Part shown: piece by piece, positions 39,749-48,780 of the stretch | Position numbering within the stretch: position 1 is the first letter of the stretch | Layout of the letters: every line of letters begins with the position of its first letter | Source: RGIG3102 sp045633415 | GTDB taxonomy: Bacteria; Bacillota; Clostridia; Oscillospirales; Ruminococcaceae | Direction: 5' to 3' | Length of the DNA: 64,000 nt | Assembly (NCBI GenBank): GCA_045633415.1 | Contig: JAZQYH010000120.1 | Span: 1 to 64,000 of the forward strand | The notes under the pieces: generated by a model | What the model was told of the DNA's origin: nothing | Database searches by the model: none | What the model saw: only the letters and a program-made list of their open reading frames with translations | Made by a program: the position numbers and the translations under genes

Positions 39749-40972
39749 ATGAAAACTAAATTCGACTCATCCGCCATAGTGCATACAGCGCTTATGAACG
39801 ACAACACAATCAACAACTACCGCATAGCCATCACTATGAAAGAAGATGTGGACCCACAGCGTCTGCAAAGGGCAGTTGACCTTGTGGCTGGCAGATACCC
39901 TATGATTATCTGCCGTGTTGTAAATGGTACCAGCTGGATATACTCCCAGCCACTGCCAACAGTAGCAGTAAAAGAAGATGACCACAGAATACTGAAATCC
40001 CTCAACAGACACAACATTTACCAGCAGGCTGTGAACATTATGTATTCTGGCAATAAGGTAATTTTCGAGGCATTTCATTCAGTGGCAGACGGTTTTGGTG
40101 CATTTACATTTTTAAACGGACTTCTCCGTGAATATCTTGAAATGGCAAGCAACAGTTACGAAGAGCCATATCTGGGCAATGCCCCTGAAATAGAGATGGA
40201 ATGTGGCTTTACAAAACACGGCACAGAAAAAGGTGCCCCTGTAAAAATCGTATCCATTAAAAATGCTTTTCAGTTTCCTGCTCTTGACTATAATAAACCG
40301 CTGAAGTTTACCACTGTGCATATGAATCTCCGTCAGGCAAAAAATCTGGCAAAGGCAAACCAGTGGACACTTAACGAACTGATGGTTGCCATGATGTACA
40401 GCGCAGTGTTCCAGCTGCCTGGCACAGACAACAAAGACGTGGTATTTTCAGTGCCTATCAATATGCGAAACAAGTTTGAGTCCCGTTCTTTAAGAAATTT
40501 CAGCTATCTGGCAAAAACCTCTCTGAGAAAAACCCCACATCTGGCACAGCTGGACAATATGGTGCGTGAAATCCGCACCCAGCTCCACAGACAGAACAAT
40601 AAGGACTATCTGCACAAGGCTCTCTCACAGGTGAAAAACCGGTTTGACGGTCCATTTACAGGCAAACTGCCTTTGTGGTTTAAAAACCTGCTTATCCGTA
40701 CGGGTGTAGCTTTCGGCTTTGACAAAAGCTGTATGACAGTGTCAAATGTAGGCAATCTTGCATATCTTCTGCCAGATATCCACGAGCACATTACTTCAGT
40801 GGACACAATGCTGAGCCCAAGAAGAAAAAGCCGGTACAACTGCTGTATCTCCAGTCTGGGTGAAAGTCTGAACATCACATTCACCCACAGTGAGGAAAAG
40901 GACCCACTGCTGAACGCTATCGCCAACTGGCTGAAACAATACAGCATTGAATACACAATGCAGAGTCATTAA
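39749..40972 (+). CDS. Condensation/alcohol-acyltransferase-like protein
   Basis: A 407-aa member of the CoA-dependent acyltransferase fold (the superfamily of NRPS condensation domains and alcohol acetyltransferases). The active-site HHxxxDG counterpart is FHSVADGFG at about 110-118. The second half has NMRNKF and NVGNL, typical of the family's C-terminal lobe. No carrier protein or NRPS gene is nearby, so it is likely a free acyltransferase acting on a lipid, alcohol or sugar. The ribosome binding site is weak (ACAGG). Confidence 0.78.
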   Translation: MKTKFDSSAIVHTALMNDNTINNYRIAITMKEDVDPQRLQRAVDLVAGRYPMIICRVVNGTSWIYSQPLPTVAVKEDDHRILKSLNRHNIYQQAVNIMYSGNKVIFEAFHSVADGFGAFTFLNGLLREYLEMASNSYEEPYLGNAPEIEMECGFTKHGTEKGAPVKIVSIKNAFQFPALDYNKPLKFTTVHMNLRQAKNLAKANQWTLNELMVAMMYSAVFQLPGTDNKDVVFSVPINMRNKFESRSLRNFSYLAKTSLRKTPHLAQLDNMVREIRTQLHRQNNKDYLHKALSQVKNRFDGPFTGKLPLWFKNLLIRTGVAFGFDKSCMTVSNVGNLAYLLPDIHEHITSVDTMLSPRRKSRYNCCISSLGESLNITFTHSEEKDPLLNAIANWLKQYSIEYTMQSH

Positions 40973-40981
40973 AAAAAACAG

Positions 40982-41010
40982 ACCGCTGTGGTTTTCACAG
41001 CGGTTTTATT
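40982..41010 (+). terminator. Terminator of the acyltransferase-like gene
   Basis: ACCGCTGTG (40982-40990) pairs with CACAGCGGT (40996-41004), followed by TTTTATTTT. Confidence 0.9.
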
Positions 41011-41020
41011 TTGTATAAAA

Positions 41021-41048
41021 GTAAAAGCAGGGCTTTCACCCTGCTTTT
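41021..41048 (-). terminator. Terminator of the 75-aa protein gene
   Basis: AAAAGCAGGG (41023-41032) pairs with CCCTGCTTTT (41039-41048) across a 6-nt loop, just after the convergent gene. Confidence 0.85.
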
Positions 41049-41054
41049 GCTTTT

Positions 41055-41282
41055 TTATTTTTCGTCGTCTTTAAGGTCTTCAAGGAATTTGATAAGCTTG
41101 TCAATCATCTTGTCGTCAATAAGGTCGTCCAGCTTATCTACAACTTCTTTCAGTTTTTTGTTTTTTGCCAGTGTAAGAAGTGGATTTTTAGTAATGCCTG
41201 GTACCATGTCTTCCAGGAATTTTTTTACTTCTTTGTTTTCCAGCAGTTCTTTGATTGTGGATTCAATACTAAGTTTTGCCAT
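41055..41282 (-). CDS. Hypothetical helical protein
   Basis: A 75-aa Lys/Asp/Leu-rich protein that looks almost wholly helical and amphipathic (for example KKLKEVVDKLDDLIDDKMID). There is no membrane segment and no known motif. GAGAGGA precedes the ATG. It stands alone between metH and a terminator. Confidence 0.6.
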   Translation of the reverse strand: MAKLSIESTIKELLENKEVKKFLEDMVPGITKNPLLTLAKNKKLKEVVDKLDDLIDDKMIDKLIKFLEDLKDDEK

Positions 41283-41345
41283 AGTTGTTACGTCCTCTCT
41301 GTGATATTGATATTATTTTAACATATCAATAAAGCCGTGACAATA

Positions 41346-43718
41346 TTATCCCAGAATTTTTTTTGCAATTTCCACTGCCGCCTGTGCATCTTTGGCATAA
41401 AAGTCTGCACCGATTTCTTTTGCAAATTCTGCTGTCAGCACAGCACCGCCCACCATTACAGGAACAGACAGGGATGCTTCTTTCAGCAGTGTTATTGTTT
41501 CTTCCATCGCTTTTACAGTTGTAGTCATCAGTGCAGAAAGACCTACCAGTTTAGCACCTTTCTCCAGCGCTGTGTCCACAATCAGCTGTGGTGGCACATC
41601 CTTGCCAAGGTCGATTACATCATAGCCATAGTTTTCCATTACCGTTTTAACTATGTTTTTGCCGATGTCGTGTACATCGCCTTTTACAGTTGCAATTACC
41701 ACAGGACCTTTTTTGTCATAGTCCCCCGCCCCGTCAGAAGCGATTTTTTCATTTATAGCTTCAAAGCCTTTTTTAGCCGCCTCGGCTGACTGCATCAGCT
41801 GTGGCAGGAAGATTTTGCCGCTTTCATAATCCTTTCCCACTTTATCAAGGGCAGGGATTAATTTTTCCTGTACTATTTCAAGAGGCTGTTTTTCTGCGAG
41901 AAGCTGTTTTACAGCCTTTTTGGTTTCAGCATCAAGTCCCAGAGAAATCAGATTTTCTATATCATATTCATTGGTCTGGACAGCTGTTTTCTTTTGTTCA
42001 CTGTCTGCAAAACGGCTGATATATTCCTTGCCGCCCATATCCATATCTGCCAGCTGGTTGTATGCAAAAACAGCATCCATCATGGCTTTGGAGTTAGGGT
42101 TGATAATAGGCATATTCAGCCCCTGATACATAGCCATTGTCATAAAGGATGTATTCAGCAGCTGTCTGTTTGGCAGACCGAAAGAAATGTTTGAAACACC
42201 CAGAGTTGTTTTAAGCCCCAGTTCTTTTGAAACAATGCCCACAGCTTTCAGTGTTTCCATTGCGCCTTCTGGCTGTGCTGATGAAGCAAGTGTAAGACAG
42301 TCGATAAACACATCTTCTTTTTTAATGCCTGCATCTACAGCGGCAGACAGTATTTTTTCTGCTATTTTCACACGGTCTTCAGCTTTTTCCGGGATACCCC
42401 TTTCATCAAGGGCAAGGCCCAGTACTGCCGCACCGTATTTTTTTGCTATCGGCAGTATTGCGTCCAGCTTTTCCTGTTCACCGTTTACGCTGTTTACAAT
42501 GGCTTTGCCGTTGCACACACGCAGACCAGCCTCAATAACTTCAGGGTTTGAAGAGTCTATCTGCAACGGCAGGTTGGTTACAGACTGTATTTTCTTTACC
42601 ACCTTTACCATCATTTCTTTTTCATCTATACCCAGATGTCCCACATTTACATCCAGAATATCTGCGCCAGCAGACACCTGTTCCACAGCCTGTCGTGCAA
42701 TATAGTCAAGGTCGCCTGTTTCCAGCGCCTTTTTAAACAGGGCTTTGCCTGTAGGGTTTATTCTTTCACCGATTACCTTTACACCGTCTATAACCACTGT
42801 TTTGCCAGAAGAACACACAGCTGTAAATGGCTGTTTTTCGCTGATATTTTTCTTCTGGTTGTTTTTCACCCTGTCAAAGAAATATTTCAGCATATCTGGG
42901 TTTGTGCCACAGCAACCACCCACGATGTTTACACCCAGCGCCATGATTTCTTCCATAGCTGATGCAAAGTCTTCGTCAGAAATATTGTAAACAGTTCTGT
43001 CGTTCACAAGGCAAGGCAGACCAGCATTTGGCTTTATAATCAGCGGTTTGTCTGTCCATTTTTTCAGTTCCCTTGCCATTGGAAGCATTTCCACAGGACC
43101 AAGAGAGCAGTTTATACCCAGTGCATCCACACCCAGACCATCCAGTGTAACAGCCATTGAAGACAGTGATGTGCCAGCAAAGGTGTGCATATTTTCTTCA
43201 AAGCTCATTGTGGTAAACACAGGCAGACTGCAGTTTTCCTTTACTGCCAGCACAGCGGCTTTAACTTCGTACAAATCTGTCATTGTTTCGATGAAGACAA
43301 GGTCAGCACCTGCCGCCGCACCTGCCCTTACCTGCATGGCGAAATCTTCATATGCCTGTTCAAAGGTAAGCGTACCCATCGGCTCCAGCAGCTGACCAAG
43401 AGGGCCTATATCAAGTGCAACATAGCCGCCATAAGCCTTGGCTGTTTCTTTTGCCAGCTTTACACCAGCTTCGATTACCTGTTGTGGAGTGTATTCACAG
43501 CCTGCCATTTTGTGTGCAGAGGCACCAAATGTATTTGTAAGCACCAGCTTTGTGCCTGTTTTGAAATAAGCATCGTGTACGCCAGACACCACATCAGGAT
43601 GTGTGATGTTCATAGCCTCCGGGTATTTGCCCGGGTTTACACCGCTGTTTTGCAGTACAGTACCCATGGCACCATCCAGAAACAGTACATTGTCTTTAAT
43701 ATATTCAAGAATGTTCAT
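41346..43718 (-). CDS. metH: Cobalamin-dependent methionine synthase MetH, lacking the activation domain
   Basis: Transfers the methyl group of methyltetrahydrofolate to homocysteine through bound cobalamin. It is 790 aa: a homocysteine-binding domain (about 1-290, zinc cysteines in INCSLGP and GGCCGTN), a pterin-binding domain (about 310-560), and a B12 cap and binding domain ending the protein, with the cobalamin motif DVHDIGKN. The AdoMet-dependent reactivation domain of the E. coli enzyme is missing, and a separate protein encoded immediately upstream supplies it. AAGAGGAT favours the ATG at 43718 over an open frame starting at 43778. Confidence 0.95.
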   Translation of the reverse strand: MNILEYIKDNVLFLDGAMGTVLQNSGVNPGKYPEAMNITHPDVVSGVHDAYFKTGTKLVLTNTFGASAHKMAGCEYTPQQVIEAGVKLAKETAKAYGGYVALDIGPLGQLLEPMGTLTFEQAYEDFAMQVRAGAAAGADLVFIETMTDLYEVKAAVLAVKENCSLPVFTTMSFEENMHTFAGTSLSSMAVTLDGLGVDALGINCSLGPVEMLPMARELKKWTDKPLIIKPNAGLPCLVNDRTVYNISDEDFASAMEEIMALGVNIVGGCCGTNPDMLKYFFDRVKNNQKKNISEKQPFTAVCSSGKTVVIDGVKVIGERINPTGKALFKKALETGDLDYIARQAVEQVSAGADILDVNVGHLGIDEKEMMVKVVKKIQSVTNLPLQIDSSNPEVIEAGLRVCNGKAIVNSVNGEQEKLDAILPIAKKYGAAVLGLALDERGIPEKAEDRVKIAEKILSAAVDAGIKKEDVFIDCLTLASSAQPEGAMETLKAVGIVSKELGLKTTLGVSNISFGLPNRQLLNTSFMTMAMYQGLNMPIINPNSKAMMDAVFAYNQLADMDMGGKEYISRFADSEQKKTAVQTNEYDIENLISLGLDAETKKAVKQLLAEKQPLEIVQEKLIPALDKVGKDYESGKIFLPQLMQSAEAAKKGFEAINEKIASDGAGDYDKKGPVVIATVKGDVHDIGKNIVKTVMENYGYDVIDLGKDVPPQLIVDTALEKGAKLVGLSALMTTTVKAMEETITLLKEASLSVPVMVGGAVLTAEFAKEIGADFYAKDAQAAVEIAKKILG

Positions 43719-43731
43719 AAGCAATCCTCTT

Positions 43732-44391
43732 TTATCTGCAGGAAAAATTGCAGTTTTCTTTGTTTGGGCATCTGTCACAGCTGCGGGTTTTGTCAGCAGG
43801 TTTTGTTTTTGCTATACCCATAACCGCTGTTACAGATTTGCTTGGTATCATCATACAGCTTTCGTTGCAGGTGACACCTATAAGCCTGTCCGCCTTCAGC
43901 AGTGAAAGAATATCTGGTTGCTGTGTAAAGGGGAAGTCCCCGTAGCCCGGGCTGTAACGCCATGTAAGGTAGCGTTTTTCAGCTTTAAGGCTTTCTCTTA
44001 ATTGGTTTTCCACACTGTCACACACAGCTTCCACAGCGGCTGTGGCGGCAGCATCTGCCACCAGGCCATACACACTGCCTGTCACCGACATTGTTCTGAT
44101 AAAGGTATCTGCCCCTACGCCAGCAGTGGCACAGATGATAATGCACTCATCACAGCCAGCAAGATGCTTTTTAATATCCTGTCCCTGTAGCAACAGCCCA
44201 TTTTCCAGCAATACGCCAGCTTCTGCTTGTGTGACAGAAAATCTGCCCTGCACAAAACGGGGGGTAATATGTGATGATATTTTTTTGATAATCTCATCTG
44301 TTACGCCATCCAGCTGAGAAGGAACTGTAGCCCCTCTGTGCCCCCGATAGCGCAATACCTCTTTTTTATCTATACTATAATTTATTTTCAT
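43732..44391 (-). CDS. Free-standing methionine synthase activation-domain protein
   Basis: A 219-aa protein similar to the C-terminal AdoMet-binding domain of MetH, which reductively remethylates inactivated cobalamin. The hallmark is RYSPGYGDFPFTQQPDI; the Thr-rich ATAGVGADT segment also fits. A C-terminal cysteine cluster (CDRCPNKENC with a further Cys) may bind a metal or Fe-S centre and provide electrons. GAGG precedes the ATG at 44391, which overlaps the end of the upstream fusion gene by 17 nt. It precedes metH by 13 nt, so it serves that enzyme. Confidence 0.9.
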   Translation of the reverse strand: MKINYSIDKKEVLRYRGHRGATVPSQLDGVTDEIIKKISSHITPRFVQGRFSVTQAEAGVLLENGLLLQGQDIKKHLAGCDECIIICATAGVGADTFIRTMSVTGSVYGLVADAAATAAVEAVCDSVENQLRESLKAEKRYLTWRYSPGYGDFPFTQQPDILSLLKADRLIGVTCNESCMMIPSKSVTAVMGIAKTKPADKTRSCDRCPNKENCNFSCR

Positions 44392-46129
44392 CAAGATAAC
44401 CTCTGATTTTTTCAGAAAGTCGCACTGTCAAATCAACACGTTTCATAGGTGTCATCAGATAATAGCCACCCCGGCAGTTTGCCACTTTTTTAGCCAGCTC
44501 AAAGCAGAACTCTGTGGAGATTTCCACCACTTCTTCCCTGCTTTTATCCTTCAGGCTTTCGATAAAGTTTTCATCCATTGTGATACCACTTACCTCGTGG
44601 TGAAGGAAAACAGCATTTTTATAGCTTGCAGGTGGCATAAAGCCAGCCAGCACAGGCACAGGCAGTGTTTTTGCCGCCAGAATAAAGTTTTCCACTGCTT
44701 TATCGTTGTAAATAGGCTGTGTAAGGAAGTATTTTGCACCGTGTTCAACCTTTTTCACAGCACGTGCCAGCTCTTTTTCAAAGTTTGTCACATTTACATT
44801 CAGGGCTGCACCCACTGCAAAAGGTGTGGCTTTGAATATCTGGCTGTTAAGGTCGTTTATAAAGGAAATAAGACCAAATGAGTTAAAGGCGAACACACCT
44901 GCCTTGCCAGAGAAAATATCCTGCATAACAGGGTCACCTGTAACTGCCAGCACATTGTTTATATTTTCAAAGCTGGCGCCAATCATACTGCCTTTAAGGG
45001 AAATCTGGTTTTTGTCACGGCAGGAAAGGTGTGGCAGTACCTCTATGCCCACTTCCCTTTTGATTTTTGCCGCCACCATAATGCTGTCTGCCCTTGCACG
45101 TGCCAACGGAGAGTCTGTAACGGTGATAATATCCACCCCTGCTTCTTTAAGCTTAAAGCCTGCTGAAATGGCAAAGGTAGTGTCTGTATCCATTGGTGGG
45201 TCCAGTTCCACCGCAATAATCTTTTTGTTTTCACACATATATGGAATAGTCAGATGTGTGTTTCTGGCTGTTATCTGGGTATTTTCAGTCTGTTTTTCTT
45301 CTTTTCTGCCACCCAGCTTTTCCACTGTTTTTACAGCCAGCTCAATATGTCTTGGGGTCGTGCCACAGCACCCACCCACAAGGTCTGCACCACAGGAATA
45401 AATTTCTGCCATTTTGTCGCCGAAATATTCGCTGTTGTCATCAAAGGTCATATGGCCGTTGAATGCGGACGGATAAGAGCTGTTTGGCATTGCCAGAAGT
45501 GGTTTTTCCAGCTTGTCCAGATTGCGTATAAGGTTGCGCATATGAGATGGAGAACACTGGCAGTTAAGCCCCACTATATCAACATAAGGGCAATCCAGCG
45601 CCTGTTTCAGCAGATTTTTATAATAAATACCTTTTTTGGAATAGCCGTCCTGTGAAACTGCAAAGGACACAGCCACAGTAGCCTGTGGCATTTTTTCTTT
45701 TATGAATTTCAGCGCCCTTATCACAGGTGCAAATTCTGGCAAAGTTTCAAACAGGAAATGTTCACCGCCATTTTTCAGAAAATCGTTGGCGATGTACATA
45801 TATTCGTAAGAAACATCTTCTTTGTCACTGTTGATATAGCCGATATCGCAGAACACAGCCACATCTGTGTCCAGTGTGGCATTCTTGGCGTTTACCATAG
45901 CGTTTTTGATAATCCGTTTGCGCTGACCTTCATCACCAAAAATTGTACTGTTTACAGAATATGTGTTTGTTTTGATAGCCTGTGCCCCTGCCTGAATATA
46001 CTGTCTGTGAATATCCACCACTATTTCAGGAGAGTGGATGTTTGCCAACTCGCAAGGCTTGTAGTCTCTGGTTTTTTCAAAATAATATGTGCCGAAAGCA
46101 CCGTCAAAAAAGGTAATCTGTTTTGCCAA
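44375..46129 (-). CDS. yitJ: Homocysteine S-methyltransferase/5,10-methylenetetrahydrofolate reductase fusion (YitJ type)
   Basis: A bifunctional protein of about 584 aa. The N-terminal half (1-280) is a homocysteine methyltransferase domain with zinc cysteines in LNCQCSPSH and GGCCGTTP; the C-terminal half is an MTHFR with VELDPP and YFLTQPIY. It would reduce methylene-THF to the methyl donor for MetH. The ATG at 46141 sits inside the ribosome binding site ATGGAGG, so the TTG at 46129, 5 nt after GGAGG, is the more likely start. First gene of a three-gene methionine operon. Confidence 0.93.
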   Translation of the reverse strand: MAKQITFFDGAFGTYYFEKTRDYKPCELANIHSPEIVVDIHRQYIQAGAQAIKTNTYSVNSTIFGDEGQRKRIIKNAMVNAKNATLDTDVAVFCDIGYINSDKEDVSYEYMYIANDFLKNGGEHFLFETLPEFAPVIRALKFIKEKMPQATVAVSFAVSQDGYSKKGIYYKNLLKQALDCPYVDIVGLNCQCSPSHMRNLIRNLDKLEKPLLAMPNSSYPSAFNGHMTFDDNSEYFGDKMAEIYSCGADLVGGCCGTTPRHIELAVKTVEKLGGRKEEKQTENTQITARNTHLTIPYMCENKKIIAVELDPPMDTDTTFAISAGFKLKEAGVDIITVTDSPLARARADSIMVAAKIKREVGIEVLPHLSCRDKNQISLKGSMIGASFENINNVLAVTGDPVMQDIFSGKAGVFAFNSFGLISFINDLNSQIFKATPFAVGAALNVNVTNFEKELARAVKKVEHGAKYFLTQPIYNDKAVENFILAAKTLPVPVLAGFMPPASYKNAVFLHHEVSGITMDENFIESLKDKSREEVVEISTEFCFELAKKVANCRGGYYLMTPMKRVDLTVRLSEKIRGYLDENKL

Positions 46130-46164
46130 AATTGCCTCCATAAAAATTCAAATCATAATGTTTT

Positions 46165-46193
46165 ATTATAACAATTTTAAGTCATTTTGTAAA
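46165..46193 (-). promoter_or_regulatory. Promoter of the methionine operon
   Basis: On the minus strand TTTACA (46188-46193), 17 nt and a perfect TATAAT (46165-46170). The leader is only about 20-30 nt, which leaves no room for a SAM riboswitch or T-box. Confidence 0.75.
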
Positions 46194-46209
46194 TTTAAAT
46201 AATTATATA

Positions 46210-46236
46210 AACAAAAACAGAGGGCATAGCCCTCTG
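46210..46236 (-). terminator. Terminator of the spoVB-like to divIC operon
   Basis: CAGAGGGC (46218-46225) pairs with GCCCTCTG (46229-46236), followed by T5 on the minus strand. Confidence 0.85.
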
Positions 46237-46248
46237 CAAAAATCAATA

Positions 46249-46533
46249 TTATTCTGACTGTATGTCTATGTAAACCTTTTCTCCTGGGTTTGCATAGCCC
46301 AGTCTTTCTCTGGCGATACGTTCGATATACACTTCGTCCCGGTCTTCTTCCAGCAGGCTTTGTGTATCAGCCACTTCCAGCTGCAGTCTTTCTTTCTGTG
46401 CATTTATTGTGGCAAGCTCCTGCTTTTTGGTCATAAGCTCGAACTGTGCGCTGATAAGATTTATAGCAAGATATACTATGGCAAGGAGAAATACAACAGA
46501 ACTGATATTAATTTTTTTCTTTAAATTCTGCAT
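46249..46533 (-). CDS. divIC: Septum formation initiator DivIC/FtsB family
   Basis: A 94-aa bitopic division protein: a short cytoplasmic N terminus, a transmembrane helix (about 11-29), an extracytoplasmic coiled coil (32-65) and the terminal IARERLGYANPGEKVY motif shared by FtsB/DivIC. It stabilises the FtsL/FtsQ complex at the septum. GGAGG is 8 nt before the ATG at 46533; the frame extends to a GTG at 46548 within the ribosome binding site. Last gene of the cluster. Confidence 0.93.
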   Translation of the reverse strand: MQNLKKKINISSVVFLLAIVYLAINLISAQFELMTKKQELATINAQKERLQLEVADTQSLLEEDRDEVYIERIARERLGYANPGEKVYIDIQSE

Positions 46534-46568
46534 CTCCATCACCTCCACAGCATTAATCTTTTGTAACC

Positions 46569-47027
46569 TTAATTATACAACATAACTTCTGTCCGTTTCA
46601 ATACTTCTTTTGGATTTTTTTGTATATTCTTTTTATTTTTTTGCAGTTTTTTCTCTGTTATTACCGAAAGTTTTCCACAAATGGTATTTTTTACCCCTAT
46701 TGCCTTTGTCACTGTCTTTTGCAAAAGCCCTGTAATCAGTATGTTTATACCATCGCCCACTGCCAGCGGAAAGCAAAACCACCCCAAAAGACCAAAAGCA
46801 ACATTGTACCAGCGCAAAACTTTGTAGTTTGCAAAGGACACCACATAGCTGAAAATCAGCACTGCAAACACACAGCTGATAACTACATCCCTGATAAATA
46901 CAGCTATTTTACCCCTGCCTGTAAAGGCAGACAAAAGTTGATAAACCACTGCTGTGGCAAAACCCACACCCATGCTGTACACTGCATCCCACAAAACAAG
47001 CGTATAGCTCTGCACCTCAAAAATCAT
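46569..47027 (-). CDS. yabQ: Spore cortex biosynthesis protein YabQ
   Basis: An integral membrane protein of the sporulation-specific YabQ family, needed for cortex formation in Bacillus. It is 152 aa with about four transmembrane helices and a basic C-terminal tail. FGLLGWFCFPLAVGDGIN-like packing helices are typical. Its ATG overlaps the yabP stop by 4 nt (ATGA). Confidence 0.88.
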   Translation of the reverse strand: MIFEVQSYTLVLWDAVYSMGVGFATAVVYQLLSAFTGRGKIAVFIRDVVISCVFAVLIFSYVVSFANYKVLRWYNVAFGLLGWFCFPLAVGDGINILITGLLQKTVTKAIGVKNTICGKLSVITEKKLQKNKKNIQKNPKEVLKRTEVMLYN

Positions 47028-47296
47028 TTCATTATCCTTGTAAAGAAATTTTCACTTTTATCCTTTGCGGCTTTGTACTGCAGTGTTTCTATTCTGCCTG
47101 TCAGTTTAAGGGTATTGTTTGCAGAGCTGATTTCCCCTGCCACAAGGTCCCTGCCCTGAATTATCAGTGTACCATAGTCTGTGCGCAGTAAAATGCGGTA
47201 TTCATCATAGGAAACCACCTGTATAACCCCTGTAACTGTCATTTCCTTGCGGTTTTCCACAGTTATTTTATGCGGAAGCAAAATTTTATCGGACAT
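47024..47296 (-). CDS. yabP: Sporulation protein YabP
   Basis: A 90-aa spore-coat-assembly-related protein of the YabP/YqfC family, beta-rich, with the family pattern ENRKEMTVTGVIQVVSYDE and LIIQGRDLVAGEI. AGGGGGA precedes the ATG. The yabP-yabQ pair is a marker of endospore-forming lineages. Confidence 0.9.
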   Translation of the reverse strand: MSDKILLPHKITVENRKEMTVTGVIQVVSYDEYRILLRTDYGTLIIQGRDLVAGEISSANNTLKLTGRIETLQYKAAKDKSENFFTRIMK

Positions 47297-47339
47297 AACA
47301 TTCCCCCTTTTAGAGAAAATATATGCCCGATATTCAAAA

Positions 47340-47585
47340 TTATTCTTCGATTACTGTGTACATTTCTCTCGCGCCATCTTTTGACACTGTGTTTTCAACA
47401 GAAAGCACCTTTACCTTTACAGGCTTTGTGCCAAACATAATCTGCACCTCGTCACCGATTTTCACCTGATAGGATGCTTTTACCTCTCTGCCGTTTACAA
47501 TGATACGGCCAGCGTCTGCAACTTCGTTTGCCACTGTGCGTCTTTTGATAAGGCGGGAAACTTTCAGAAATTTATCTATTCTCAT
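47340..47585 (-). CDS. rqcP: S4-domain RNA-binding protein RqcP (YabO)
   Basis: An 81-aa protein made up of one S4 domain (MRIDKFLKVSRLIKRRT, then GRIIVNGREVKASYQVK). In Bacillus it works in the ribosome-associated quality-control pathway, helping RqcH add alanine tails. AAGAGGT selects the ATG at 47585 over an upstream in-frame ATG. It lies between hup and yabP as in many Clostridia. Confidence 0.93.
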   Translation of the reverse strand: MRIDKFLKVSRLIKRRTVANEVADAGRIIVNGREVKASYQVKIGDEVQIMFGTKPVKVKVLSVENTVSKDGAREMYTVIEE

Positions 47586-47663
47586 AATTACCTCTTTTGC
47601 TGTTTTGTATAATTGTATCATACAAAAATTGCCGATGCAATGCACCGGCAAATCTGGGTTTAA

Positions 47664-47939
47664 TTATTTGTTTACAGCGTTTTTAAGTGCTGTGCCTGCT
47701 TTGAATGCAGGTGCTTTGCTAGCTTCGATAACGATTGCTTCGCCTGTCTGTGGGTTGTGGCCCAGTCTTTCAGCTCTTTCTTTTACTTCGAATGTGCCGA
47801 AACCTACGAGGCTTACTTTTTCGCCATTTGCCAGTGTTTCTGTGATAGCTTCCAGAACAGCTGCAACTGCTTTATCTGCATCTTTTTTTGTCAGGCCAGC
47901 TTTTTCGCCAACTACTGCAATAAGTTCTGCTTTTGTCAT
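47664..47939 (-). CDS. hup: DNA-binding protein HU
   Basis: A 91-aa histone-like protein that bends and compacts DNA. The fold is complete, including the flexible arm around GHNPQTGEAI. GGAGG precedes the ATG at 47939; the frame is open upstream into the mazG end, but that start would overlap mazG and lacks a ribosome binding site. Confidence 0.96.
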   Translation of the reverse strand: MTKAELIAVVGEKAGLTKKDADKAVAAVLEAITETLANGEKVSLVGFGTFEVKERAERLGHNPQTGEAIVIEASKAPAFKAGTALKNAVNK

Positions 47940-47961
47940 TATTTTAATCCTCCGAATTATA

Positions 47962-48750
47962 TTAATTCTCATCAAGATGCTGTGCCTCAAGCCATAGCTC
48001 TTTCAGCACAGTGAACTCTATTGTATCAAAAGACAGACCTTTTTGCAATGCTAAATTTTCAAATTTATTAAATATTTTTACGAAATTTCTGCTTTTTTCC
48101 CTCAAAACCATCTCTGAATCCATTTTGTTCAGTCTTACCAGATTTGTAGCGGAAAACAGCAGGTCTCCCAGCTGGTTTTCTGTGGCATTTTCGTCTTTTT
48201 CCAGCTGGTCGAGAATGGCACGGATATTGGCAATTTCAGCCTTTTTGTCTGGTACTGGCAAAGAGCCTGCAGCCACTCTTTTCTGCACCTTCTGTGCATA
48301 CATAAGTGATGGGAAGCTGTGTGGCACTGCATTTACTGTCTGGCTGATGGTAGTATGGCCGTGGGAATCATTTTTAATCGCTTCCCAGTTGTTCAGCACA
48401 TCATCCACACCGTTTACCTGCAAGCCCTTGAAAACGTGTGGGTGGCGCAGTATAAGCTTTTGTGCCAGTTCATTTACCACATCTTCAAAAGTGAAACTGC
48501 CCTGCTCTTTTTCCATCTGGCAGTGGAGCAATACCTGCAGCATTACATCGCCGAATTCTTCCAGCATCAGCTGTTTGTCATCATTGTCAATGGCGTCCAC
48601 AGCTTCATAGGTTTCTTCTATAAAGTCTTTTCTTACAGACAGATGTGTCTGCACTCTGTCCCATTCACAGCCTATTTCAGGGTGGCGCAGTATTTCAACC
48701 ACCTTCAGCAAATCTTCTATTGTATAAAAATCTTTTCTTTCAAATTCCAT
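47962..48750 (-). CDS. mazG: Nucleoside triphosphate pyrophosphohydrolase MazG
   Basis: Hydrolyses abnormal nucleoside triphosphates. It is 262 aa with two MazG-type helical domains; the metal site is EETYE (45-49) with EEFGD (64-68) in the first. The longer YabN of Bacillus has an extra N-terminal methylase domain, which is absent here. AAGGAG precedes the ATG. Confidence 0.93.
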   Translation of the reverse strand: MEFERKDFYTIEDLLKVVEILRHPEIGCEWDRVQTHLSVRKDFIEETYEAVDAIDNDDKQLMLEEFGDVMLQVLLHCQMEKEQGSFTFEDVVNELAQKLILRHPHVFKGLQVNGVDDVLNNWEAIKNDSHGHTTISQTVNAVPHSFPSLMYAQKVQKRVAAGSLPVPDKKAEIANIRAILDQLEKDENATENQLGDLLFSATNLVRLNKMDSEMVLREKSRNFVKIFNKFENLALQKGLSFDTIEFTVLKELWLEAQHLDEN

Positions 48751-48780
48751 AATCCATACTCCTTTATGGATTTTATTTTA

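Noticed and set aside
46142..46217. SAM riboswitch or methionine T-box before the methionine operon
   Set aside because: The promoter lies so close to the first gene that the leader is about 20-30 nt; no riboswitch core is present in the spacer.
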